DNA from: an uncultured Flavonifractor sp.
Lineage (GTDB): Bacteria; Bacillota; Clostridia; Oscillospirales; Oscillospiraceae
Direction: 5' to 3'
Length of the DNA: 8,013 nt
Assembly: GCA_947384055.1 (NCBI GenBank)
Contig: CANDFO010000090.1
Span: 1 to 8,013 of the forward strand
Part shown: positions 1 to 5,591 of the stretch, one piece after another
Numbering within the stretch: the first letter of the stretch is position 1
Layout: the number at the start of each line of letters is the position of its first letter
Notes under the pieces: model-generated
What the model saw: only the letters and a program-made list of their open reading frames with translations
Databases searched by the model: none
Told to the model about the DNA's origin: nothing
Made by a program: the position numbers and the translations under genes

Positions 1-10
1 TCCTCCTTTT
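1..10 (-). promoter_or_regulatory. Ribosome binding site of a gene starting just outside the window
   Basis: Read on the minus strand, the last bases are AAAAGGAGGA, a near-perfect Shine-Dalgarno sequence. No start codon follows inside the window, so the gene it serves must begin within a few bases beyond position 1. A promoter lies about 60 bases upstream (-10 at 69-74), which gives a short leader and supports a new transcription unit here. The identity of the gene cannot be told. Confidence 0.7.
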
Positions 11-68
11 GAATTTTTGGAACCGGAAGCCTCAGCAGAGAGCGCCTCTTCTCCCGATGTCCACGCTC

Positions 69-98
69 AATATACAACATCCACCCCCCCACCGTCAA
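69..98 (-). promoter_or_regulatory. Sigma-A-type promoter for the gene beyond the left edge
   Basis: On the minus strand TTGACG (98-93) and TATATT (74-69) are separated by 18 bases. Each hexamer differs from the consensus at one position. The predicted start of transcription is near position 62, leaving a leader of roughly 60 bases before the AGGAGGA site at the window edge. The spacer contains a run of seven G. A palindrome CCCCATTGGGG (99-109) touches the -35 box and a dyad/direct repeat lies at 112-133, so the promoter is probably regulated. The call rests on motif match only. Confidence 0.6.
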
Positions 99-111
99 CC
101 CCATTGGGGCT

Positions 112-133
112 TTTGTAACGCAAGCGTAACAAA
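112..133. promoter_or_regulatory. Candidate operator: imperfect 22-bp dyad containing an 11-bp-spaced direct repeat
   Basis: The plus strand reads TTTGTAACGC at 112-121, then AA, then GCGTAACAAA at 124-133. The two halves are an inverted repeat with a single mismatched pair, T opposite T, in each arm. The same bases also hold GTAAC twice, at 115 and 126, exactly 11 bp apart. That is the helical spacing typical of tandem sites for OmpR-family response regulators. The element sits about 15 bp upstream of the -35 hexamer at 93-98, where an activator would bind. Whether the dyad or the direct repeat matters cannot be decided from the sequence. Confidence 0.4.
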
Positions 134-172
134 CCGCGTGAAAGCTGGAAAATCGTCGAAAGACTGGCAGAG

Positions 173-200
173 CGCGCTTTATATATTATAAGGTAGCGCG
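173..200. repeat. Hairpin-forming inverted repeat downstream of cobA-hemD
   Basis: Arms CGCGCT (173-178) and AGCGCG (195-200) pair perfectly. Inside them TTATA (179-183) pairs with TATAA (187-191) around a three-base loop, with GGT left as a bulge. The hairpin starts about 25 bases after the cobA-hemD stop codon. It has no T-tract on the minus-strand side, so it is not a standard intrinsic terminator. It could protect the 3' end of the operon mRNA or end transcription with help from a factor. No better terminator is visible between the operon and the next promoter. Confidence 0.4.
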
Positions 201-224
201 GTCTCCGGGGGCGTGCGCCGAGGG

Positions 225-1706
225 TCAGGCGCTTGAACCCCAGTGGCCGCACACGCACCGGATAATGCCCTCCGCCGAAATTTCCGGAGCGGTGAGGAAG
301 GGCGCGTCAGTCTGGTGCGCCAGCTCTTCGGCACTCACCGGGCCGATGCACACCGCCACCGTCCCCTCCGGCAGGGCGCTGTGATTTTTAAAATAGGCCT
401 TGACGCCCCCGGCGCTGGCGAAAATCAGATAGTCCAGCGGCTCCTCGGCCTCCGCCTGGGAAAATACCGCGTCATACAGGTCAAAATCCCGCACCGGAAT
501 CCGGTGTTCCGCCAATGTGCGGGCCATCAGGTCGCTGCTGGAGGCCGACCGGAACAGCAGCACCTCTTCCCCCTGGGCCACGGTTTTGCACAGCGCCTCT
601 GCCAGAGCTGCGCCGGTAGCGGTCTCCGGGCAGAGGTCCGCCAGAATTCCATGGGCTTTCAGGGCTCTGCCGGTGGCCTCTCCGATTACCGCGAACTTAC
701 AGCGGCCCAGCCGCCGCAGGTCTATGCGTTCCTCCTCCAGCCACTGGAAGAAGCACCGCACTCCGTTGGCGCTGGTGAGCACCGCCCATTTGTCCCGGGG
801 GGCGCACAGCTCCTCCGCCCGGAAGTCCATGGCGCGCCGCTCCACCCGGGCCGCCGCCGTCCGGACGGTTTTGGCCCCCAGCGCCTGAAAGCCCTGCTCC
901 AGCTTCCTGGTAAAGGACGGAGTGCCCACCAGACCGATCCGGGCCCCCGCCAGCGGATAGACGATGGTGGGACCCATCTCCAGGGCCGCTACCGGACCAA
1001 TTACGATTACCGCCGGAGCCTGTACCCGGGCCTCCCGGACCTTTTGGGCGATATCGGCCAGGACGCCCCGCACCGCCGCCCGGCGGGGGGCGTTTCCGCC
1101 GGATACCACCGCCGCCGGAGTGTCCGGCGCTTTTCCCCCGTCCATGAGCCGCCGGGCAATCTGCTCCAGCCCGGACAGGCCCATGAGGAAAATCAGCGTT
1201 CCCTGGAGCGCCGCCAGGGTCTCGATGGACTCGGGCAGCACGTCTCCCAGGGCGTTGGTGTGCCCGGTTATGACGTGAAAGCTCCGGCTCACCTCCCGGT
1301 GGGTCACGGGGATTCCCGCCGCCGCGGGTATGGCGATAGCGGAGGAGATGCCGGGGACCTCCTCATAGGGAACCCCGGCCGCCTGAAGGGCCAAAATTTC
1401 TTCTCCGCCCCGGCCGAACACAAAGGGATCGCCGCCTTTCAGCCGGACCACGGTCTTTCCCTCCCGGGCCAGCTTCACCAGCAGTTCATTGGTGTCCCCC
1501 TGGGGCACCGAGTGCCGCCCGCACCGCTTGCCCACGCCATAGCGCTCCGCGCCGCCCGCATCGTCCAGCAACGCCGGATCAATCAGCGCGTCATAGACTA
1601 CCGCGTCACAGTTTCTCAGAAGCTCCAGCCCCCGCAGGGTCATCAGCTCCCGCCCGCCGCAGCCGGCCCCCACCAGGTAGACCCGGCCCGCAGTTTCCCT
1701 ATTCAT
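225..1706 (-). CDS. cobA-hemD: Fused uroporphyrinogen-III C-methyltransferase / uroporphyrinogen-III synthase (CobA-HemD)
   Basis: This 493-residue bifunctional cytoplasmic enzyme of tetrapyrrole synthesis has two domains. The C-terminal HemD part (about 255-493) closes hydroxymethylbilane to uroporphyrinogen III. The N-terminal SUMT part (about 8-248) adds two SAM-derived methyl groups to give precorrin-2. SUMT motifs are VYLVGAGCG (9-17), VVRLKGGDPFVFGRGGEE (86-103), PGISSA (118-123), GIPVTHRE (131-138) and TGHT (147-150). HemD shows LTSANGV (310-316), the IGEATGRAL stretch (341-349) and IGPVSAEEL (454-462), in the usual order. Both domains are full length, and such fusions are common in Clostridia. 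The glycine-rich loop carries Cys16 where Pro is usual. The ATG at 1706 overlaps the end of the dehydrogenase gene by 8 bp and follows GGAGGAGGCGG, so translation is probably coupled. It is the last gene of the riboswitch operon. Confidence 0.95.
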   Translation of the reverse strand: MNRETAGRVYLVGAGCGGRELMTLRGLELLRNCDAVVYDALIDPALLDDAGGAERYGVGKRCGRHSVPQGDTNELLVKLAREGKTVVRLKGGDPFVFGRGGEEILALQAAGVPYEEVPGISSAIAIPAAAGIPVTHREVSRSFHVITGHTNALGDVLPESIETLAALQGTLIFLMGLSGLEQIARRLMDGGKAPDTPAAVVSGGNAPRRAAVRGVLADIAQKVREARVQAPAVIVIGPVAALEMGPTIVYPLAGARIGLVGTPSFTRKLEQGFQALGAKTVRTAAARVERRAMDFRAEELCAPRDKWAVLTSANGVRCFFQWLEEERIDLRRLGRCKFAVIGEATGRALKAHGILADLCPETATGAALAEALCKTVAQGEEVLLFRSASSSDLMARTLAEHRIPVRDFDLYDAVFSQAEAEEPLDYLIFASAGGVKAYFKNHSALPEGTVAVCIGPVSAEELAHQTDAPFLTAPEISAEGIIRCVCGHWGSSA

Positions 1707-2337
1707 CTCTCGCCGCCTCCTCCAACAGTTGTTCCAATTCCATTTCGCTCAGCCCCCGGCCCTCCGCCAGACACCGGTCCAGCAGGGCCCGAAAAAACGC
1801 CCCCCGACGCTTTTCCGGCAGGCGCGCCTTTACCGTCTCCCGGCAGCGGTCCAAAAAGGTCAGAATTTCTTCCATCCCTTCGCTGTCCCCGGCGGGCAGA
1901 AGCTCCTCCAGCCGCTCTTTGAACAGGTGGGCCGCCGCGGGGCTGGCTCCCCCGGTGGAGATGCCGATGGTCAGCCCGCCCCGCCGCACCACCGCCGGGA
2001 ATTTGCAGGTACAGGCGGCCTGATTGTCCGCCACGTTGACCAGAATGCGCTGCTCCCGGCAAAGGGCGGCGATTCTGCCGTTGAGGGCGGGGTCGCCGGT
2101 GGCCGCCGCTACCAGCAGCTGCCCCTCGATATCCTCCGGCCGGAAGGTCCGCCGGAGCAGCCGGAGCTTTTCAGCCTCTTCCAGCACCTGAAACTCCGGC
2201 AGTATCTGAGGGGCGACAACCGTCAGGCGCGGGCCGCAGGGCAGAAGCACTTTCGCTTTCCGCAGGGCCACCGCCCCCGCCCCCACAATCAGACACGGGG
2301 CGTCCGCCAGCGCCACCATCAGCGGAAAATCACCCAT
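1699..2337 (-). CDS. sirC: Precorrin-2 dehydrogenase / siroheme synthase N-terminal type (SirC)
   Basis: The enzyme oxidises precorrin-2 to sirohydrochlorin with NAD+, and members of the family such as Met8p and CysG may also insert iron or cobalt. With the ATG at 2337 it has 212 residues, about the family norm. The Rossmann nucleotide loop is LIVGAGAVALRKAKVLL (16-32). The segment NVADNQAACTCKFPAVVRRG (101-120) carries the conserved Asp104 used by CysG and Met8p, and ISTGGASPAAA (126-136) is the family signature. A C-terminal helical region follows. I chose 2337 because AGGGGAGAGG ends 5 bases upstream and the protein then begins with FPLMVAL, as relatives do. A GTG at 2358 would add seven residues. 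The gap to the ATPase gene is 13 bases and the 3' end overlaps cobA-hemD. Chelatase activity cannot be judged from the sequence. Confidence 0.92.
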   Translation of the reverse strand: MGDFPLMVALADAPCLIVGAGAVALRKAKVLLPCGPRLTVVAPQILPEFQVLEEAEKLRLLRRTFRPEDIEGQLLVAAATGDPALNGRIAALCREQRILVNVADNQAACTCKFPAVVRRGGLTIGISTGGASPAAAHLFKERLEELLPAGDSEGMEEILTFLDRCRETVKARLPEKRRGAFFRALLDRCLAEGRGLSEMELEQLLEEAARDE

Positions 2338-2350
2338 ACCGTCCTCTCCC

Positions 2351-3106
2351 CTACTCACAAAAATACTGCCAGCCTCCGGCGGTCTCCACCCGGTGGACTT
2401 TTACTCCAAAAGCCGCATCCAGAACGCCGGACCGGAACACCTCCTCCGGGGAGGCCGCCAGCCGGAGGCTTCCCTCCGCCAGCACCGCCACCCGGTCGGC
2501 AGTCCGCATAGCCAGGCAAAGGTCGTGGCTGACCAGCCCCACTGCCCGCCCGGTATCCGCCAGGGAGCGGGCGGTGCGCATCACCTCCAGCTGGTGCCGG
2601 ATATCCAGCCAAGTGGTGGGCTCGTCCATCAGGATGGTGCCGGTCTCCTGAGCCAGCGCCATGGCTAAGTAAATTTTCTGCCGCTGGCCCCCGCTGAGCT
2701 CCGGCATGGGCCGGCCGGCCAATTCCGTTCCCCCGGCCGCCTCCAGTGCCCGGCTTACCGCCTCGTAGTCCTCCCGCCGGTAGCGGCGGGGAAAGGACAG
2801 GTAGGGAAAGCGCCCGTGGAGCACCATCCGCTGGGCGACAATGCTGGGAACCGTGTGATTCTGGGCCATGTACGCGGCTTTTCTGGCCACCTCCCCCCCG
2901 GAGAGGCGGGAGAGCGGCCGGCCGTCGTACAGAACCTCCCCTGCCAGAGGGGGCAGCAGTCCCAGAACCGTTTTCAGCAGGGTGCTCTTTCCGCAGCCGT
3001 TGGGCCCCAGCAGCACAGTAACGCATCCCTGGGGAAAGCCCAGGCAAACATGCTCCAGAAGGGGCTGACCGTGGTAGCCTACGGACAGATCGTTCAGCTC
3101 GATCAC
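2351..3106 (-). CDS. btuD: ABC transporter ATP-binding protein, BtuD/FecE family (corrinoid or iron-chelate uptake)
   Basis: This is the cytoplasmic ATPase that drives the BtuC-like permease. The 251-residue protein has every nucleotide-binding motif. Walker A is GPNGCGKST (34-42), the Q-loop is Gln82 in AYMAQN, the signature is LSGGQRQK (137-144), Walker B is TILMDEP (157-163) with TTWLD following, and the switch histidine is His194 in VSHD. The order and the FPYLSFPRRY segment after the Q-loop match the FecE/BtuD/FhuC group. I placed the start at GTG 3106, which lies 5 bases after GGGGGAGG and overlaps the permease stop as GTGA, the usual coupling arrangement. An in-frame GTG at 3139 would add 11 residues but lies inside the permease gene without a clear binding site. 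The substrate is inferred from the operon and riboswitch, because the ATPase itself does not reveal it. Confidence 0.92.
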   Translation of the reverse strand: MIELNDLSVGYHGQPLLEHVCLGFPQGCVTVLLGPNGCGKSTLLKTVLGLLPPLAGEVLYDGRPLSRLSGGEVARKAAYMAQNHTVPSIVAQRMVLHGRFPYLSFPRRYRREDYEAVSRALEAAGGTELAGRPMPELSGGQRQKIYLAMALAQETGTILMDEPTTWLDIRHQLEVMRTARSLADTGRAVGLVSHDLCLAMRTADRVAVLAEGSLRLAASPEEVFRSGVLDAAFGVKVHRVETAGGWQYFCE

Positions 3107-4107
3107 AACTGCCTCCCCCTTTTCCGGATGAGCAGCCACAGGAAGAAGGGCCCGCCCGCAAAAGACAGAACGATGCCCACCGGCAGCTCAAACGGCGCAA
3201 AGACCAGCCGTGCGGCAATATCGCACAGGGTCAGCAGGGCTGCCCCGCCCAGAGCACAGCCGATAATCAGATTGCGGCTCTCCACGCCGATGAGACGGCG
3301 CACCATATGGGGCACGATGAGCCCCACAAACCCCAGCAGGCCGGAAAAGCTCACCGCCGCCCCCGCCAGAGCCGCTGCCAGGGCCAGGGCGATTACCCGG
3401 AGCTTTCTCACCGGCAGGCCCAGGCTCTGGGCGGTGTCGGAGCCCAGGGTCAGCAGATCCAGCTCGTTGGACAGGAGCAGGGCCGCCGCCAGACAGAGAA
3501 GGATTACCCACATGGCAGGCATAATCCGCTCCATGGTGACGCCGGCCAGCCCGCCGATGCGGAAGTCGGAATATCCCGTCAGGGCATCCGGGACGAGGGT
3601 GACAATGGTATCCGTCCCGGCGCCGAACATGCCGGAGATGGCCACCCCCGCCAGCACCAGCACAATGCGGGAGGACCCGGCCTTCTCCGCGATGAGCAGC
3701 ACCAGCATCACGCAGGAAAAAGCCCCCAAAAAGGCCGCGACAGGAGAAGCCTTCACCGCCAGGCCCGCGGGCAGCAGAGCGCTGCACGCCGCCACGAAGA
3801 ATCCTGCCCCGGAGTTGACGCCGATGACATTGGGAGCCGCCAGGGGGTTGGACATAACCGTCTGAATAATCGCGCCGGAGGCGGCCAGGGCCGCCCCCGC
3901 CAGCAGACACCCCGCAGTCCGGGGAAGCCGCACCAGCAGCAGGATGCCCCGGGCGGCGGTGTCCTGGCCGCCCCCCAGCAGCACCTGGAGCAGCTCCCGG
4001 GGACCCACGCTCACCGCCCCCAGGCAGAGGCTGGCCGCTGCCGCCAGCAGCGCCAGCCCTCCCGCCGCCAGCAGGCGCAGAGCGGCCTTCCGCGGCTCAA
4101 CCGCCAT
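3103..4107 (-). CDS. btuC: ABC transporter permease, FecCD/BtuC family
   Basis: This membrane-embedded permease is expected to form a homodimer that takes substrate from the BtuF-like lipoprotein. The product of 334 residues is strongly hydrophobic and consistent with about ten membrane helices. Family motifs run in order. GAALAASGAIIQ is followed by NPLAAPNVIGVNSGAG near the N-terminal third. The cytoplasmic coupling region has FSGLLGFVGLIVPHMVRRLI. The C-terminal stretch is ELPVGIVLSFAGGPFFLWLL. The ATG at 4107 gives the usual family length and overlaps the upstream gene by 11 bp. An in-frame ATG at 4152 would add 15 polar residues that are only the upstream gene read in another frame, and no binding site precedes it. 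Iron-siderophore and heme permeases share this fold, so corrinoid specificity is inferred from the riboswitch. Confidence 0.92.
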   Translation of the reverse strand: MAVEPRKAALRLLAAGGLALLAAAASLCLGAVSVGPRELLQVLLGGGQDTAARGILLLVRLPRTAGCLLAGAALAASGAIIQTVMSNPLAAPNVIGVNSGAGFFVAACSALLPAGLAVKASPVAAFLGAFSCVMLVLLIAEKAGSSRIVLVLAGVAISGMFGAGTDTIVTLVPDALTGYSDFRIGGLAGVTMERIMPAMWVILLCLAAALLLSNELDLLTLGSDTAQSLGLPVRKLRVIALALAAALAGAAVSFSGLLGFVGLIVPHMVRRLIGVESRNLIIGCALGGAALLTLCDIAARLVFAPFELPVGIVLSFAGGPFFLWLLIRKRGRQL

Positions 4108-5116
4108 AGAGAATATCCGCCAGCCCCTGATAAGCCTCGCCCCAGCGGGCATTGGGCTTTACATTATACAGGGCCTGGTCCATATAATAGACCTCTCCCG
4201 TCTTTACCGCCGTCAGCTGCTGCCACGCCGGATTGGACAGCAGGGACTGCTCCAGGGTATTCTGAACCTTGGCCTGGTCGCTGCCCTGCATGACAATAAA
4301 AATCTTGTCCGGGTCAGAGGCCAGAATTACCTCCATGGACAGCTCTTCCAGCAGGGACACCTCGCTGTCGGCGATATTCACCGTGCCCAGGTCGGCCAGC
4401 ATCTCCCCCAGAACACTGCCCTTGCTGTTTTTTACCTTGCAGCTGCTGCCGGTGGCCCGGACATAGAGCACCGAGGCGGCCTCCTGCCCCTGGGCCCGCT
4501 GGCGGGCGGCCTCTACCTGCTCAAGCACCGATGTGCCGTACTGCGTGTAATTTTCCGGCTTTCCAGTGAGGCGGGTACAGATATCCAGCATATTCAGGTA
4601 GTCCTCCAGACTGCTGATGTCGAAATAGGCCGCAGGTATGCCCGCCTGCTCCAAGGTAGGCAGCAGGTCCACAGCCGCTTCGGTCTTGGCGCTGGCCAGC
4701 ACCAGGTCCGGCCGGACCGACAGAAGCACCTCTGCGTTGGGCTCCTTCACCGCCCCCAGACGCGCAACCGTATCGGGGAGCCCCAGGTCAAACTGGGTCC
4801 AGGTGTCGTCGGCGGCGGCGGCAATGGTATCCTTCCCCCCCGCCAGGCACCACACGTCGGCAAAGCTGCCGATCAACACCGCCACCCGCTCCGGCGGGGC
4901 ACCGACGGTCAGCTCACGGCCCAGAGCGTCGGTAAAGGTGACGCCGCCGGCTGTCCCGGGGGTCTCCGGGGCGGTCGTCTCCGCCTGAGGCGTAGGGTCA
5001 GGCGCTCCGGAAGGGTCAGGCGCGGAACCGGCCGTCTCTCCGCAGGCGGAGAGCTGGCACAAAAGCAGGGCCGCCAGCAGCATCAGTCCCGTTTTTTGCA
5101 GATGTTTCATGTCCAT
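4097..5116 (-). CDS. btuF: Substrate-binding lipoprotein of a cobalamin/iron-chelate ABC importer (BtuF-like)
   Basis: This extracellular receptor of the importer is held to the outer face of the membrane by lipid. It has 339 residues. A basic start (MKHLQK) and a hydrophobic core lead to the lipobox LSAC (22-25), with Cys25 as the lipidated residue. A Pro/Ala/Thr-rich linker (about 26-57) precedes the binding domain (about 60-330, Periplasmic_binding_2 fold). VTFTDALGRELTV (59-71), PPERVAVL (74-81) and PNAEVLLSVRPDLVLAS (126-142) are typical of the class. The binding site AAAGGA lies 4 bases before ATG 5116 and 10 before a second ATG at 5110, so either start is possible. It is the first gene behind the cobalamin riboswitch, and the permease and ATPase follow. 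That favours a corrinoid ligand, though siderophore- or heme-binding proteins look alike. Confidence 0.9.
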   Translation of the reverse strand: MDMKHLQKTGLMLLAALLLCQLSACGETAGSAPDPSGAPDPTPQAETTAPETPGTAGGVTFTDALGRELTVGAPPERVAVLIGSFADVWCLAGGKDTIAAAADDTWTQFDLGLPDTVARLGAVKEPNAEVLLSVRPDLVLASAKTEAAVDLLPTLEQAGIPAAYFDISSLEDYLNMLDICTRLTGKPENYTQYGTSVLEQVEAARQRAQGQEAASVLYVRATGSSCKVKNSKGSVLGEMLADLGTVNIADSEVSLLEELSMEVILASDPDKIFIVMQGSDQAKVQNTLEQSLLSNPAWQQLTAVKTGEVYYMDQALYNVKPNARWGEAYQGLADILYGG

Positions 5117-5142
5117 TGCATCCTTTCTTTCCAGTTATTTAT

Positions 5143-5158
5143 GCCGGCAAAAACCGGC
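5143..5158 (-). promoter_or_regulatory. Small hairpin between the riboswitch terminator and the btuF start
   Basis: GCCGG (5158-5154 on the minus strand) pairs with CCGGC (5147-5143) around a T-rich six-base loop. It follows the terminator T-tract and ends about 26 bases before the btuF ATG. It may shield the leader or be a chance product of GC-rich sequence. It does not cover the AAAGGA binding site. Confidence 0.25.
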
Positions 5159-5160
5159 TG

Positions 5161-5205
5161 AAAAAAGACGCCTCTCTCTGTATCTTCCATACAGAGAGAG
5201 GCGTC
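5161..5205 (-). terminator. Intrinsic terminator of the cobalamin riboswitch (expression platform)
   Basis: Arms at 5205-5189 and 5183-5167 are a perfect 17-bp inverted repeat with the five-base loop GGAAG on the minus strand. TTTTTT follows at 5166-5161. This is a textbook Rho-independent terminator. It lies about 60 bases after the riboswitch aptamer and 45 bases before btuF. With no gene between riboswitch and hairpin, it is best read as the regulated OFF structure: B12-bound aptamer lets it form, and the free aptamer prevents it. A competing stem is possible, because GATAC at the aptamer end (5286-5282) can pair with GTATC (5259-5255), but the antiterminator itself is not clear by eye. 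Confidence 0.9.
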
Positions 5206-5269
5206 AGACCGCACCAAGGATATCCAGCGGAAGCCCTCATCCAATGAATCGTCAGATACGAGGTTCTGG

Positions 5270-5466
5270 CAGAGCCTTCAAGTATCCTGGCTCGACTTCC
5301 ACGCTGCGATCCGGCTTCCCAGGCCTGGGGCCCAGTGCCAAAGTGGATCGCGCTCCGTCATACAGTGGCGGCACCGCACCGGATTTTCACCGGTTTCCAT
5401 AAAAAGCTCTGCTTGCGGTCTCCCCCGGCCGCCGGCGGCGGACGGGCGAGACCCAATGCCTATTCA
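5270..5466 (-). ncRNA. Cobalamin (B12) riboswitch
   Basis: The conserved B12-box core is present on the minus strand: GGAAACCGGTGAAAATCCGG, then TGCGGTGCCGCCACTGT (together about 5398-5362). Upstream, a GC-rich hairpin is closed by GGTCTC (5453-5448) and GAGACC (5422-5417). Downstream, GCGATCC (5351-5345) pairs with GGATCGC (5312-5306) around a loop holding GCACTGGG and CTGGGAAG, the expected kissing-loop arm. The closing GCCAGGATAC lies at 5291-5282. Order and spacing fit the RF00174 class. It is predicted to sense adenosyl- or other cobalamin and to repress the btuF-to-cobA-hemD operon through the terminator at 5161-5205. The exact ends are approximate, and the cobalamin subtype cannot be assigned by eye. 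Confidence 0.93.
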
Positions 5467-5507
5467 TTTTTAAAACATGCGCAGTTTGCCTCATACAGGT
5501 TTGCATC

Positions 5508-5536
5508 AGTATACCACAGGATTCCCGGGCAGGCAA
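5508..5536 (-). promoter_or_regulatory. Promoter of the B12 riboswitch operon
   Basis: On the minus strand TTGCCT (5536-5531) and TATACT (5513-5508) are separated by 17 bases. TGG immediately before the -10 makes it an extended -10 (TGn). Transcription should begin near 5501, roughly 35 bases before the riboswitch aptamer. It is the only good promoter seen between the upstream ATPase gene and the riboswitch. Confidence 0.7.
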
Positions 5537-5591
5537 CCCCTGCCATCGACTTTTTTCTGCTCGAAAGCGGTTCTTTTTTGCTCCGCCGCAG

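Noticed and set aside
185..190. TATAAT on the minus strand as a promoter -10 box
   Set aside because: No -35-like hexamer occurs 16 to 18 bases upstream (the 17-base position reads CGCCCC), and the bases are part of the hairpin at 173-200.
243..1922. Plus-strand open frame of 559 codons opposite cobA-hemD and sirC
   Set aside because: The translation is rich in Pro, Gln, His, Gly and Arg with no family resemblance, as expected for the antisense of a GC-rich gene. The minus-strand proteins in the same place have full sets of enzyme motifs.
4105..4152. Earlier ATG at 4152 as the permease start
   Set aside because: The extra 15 residues are polar, coincide with the coding end of the binding-protein gene in another frame, and lack a ribosome binding site.
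2816..5161. Long plus-strand open frames (2816-3865, 3307-4293, 3944-5161) opposite the btu genes
   Set aside because: They overlap one another and well-identified transporter genes, have low-complexity composition and no recognisable domains.
5521..5541. GGCAG/CTGCC repeat as a terminator of the upstream importer operon
   Set aside because: The stem is only five base pairs, no T-tract follows on the minus strand, and it overlaps the -35 box of the riboswitch promoter.
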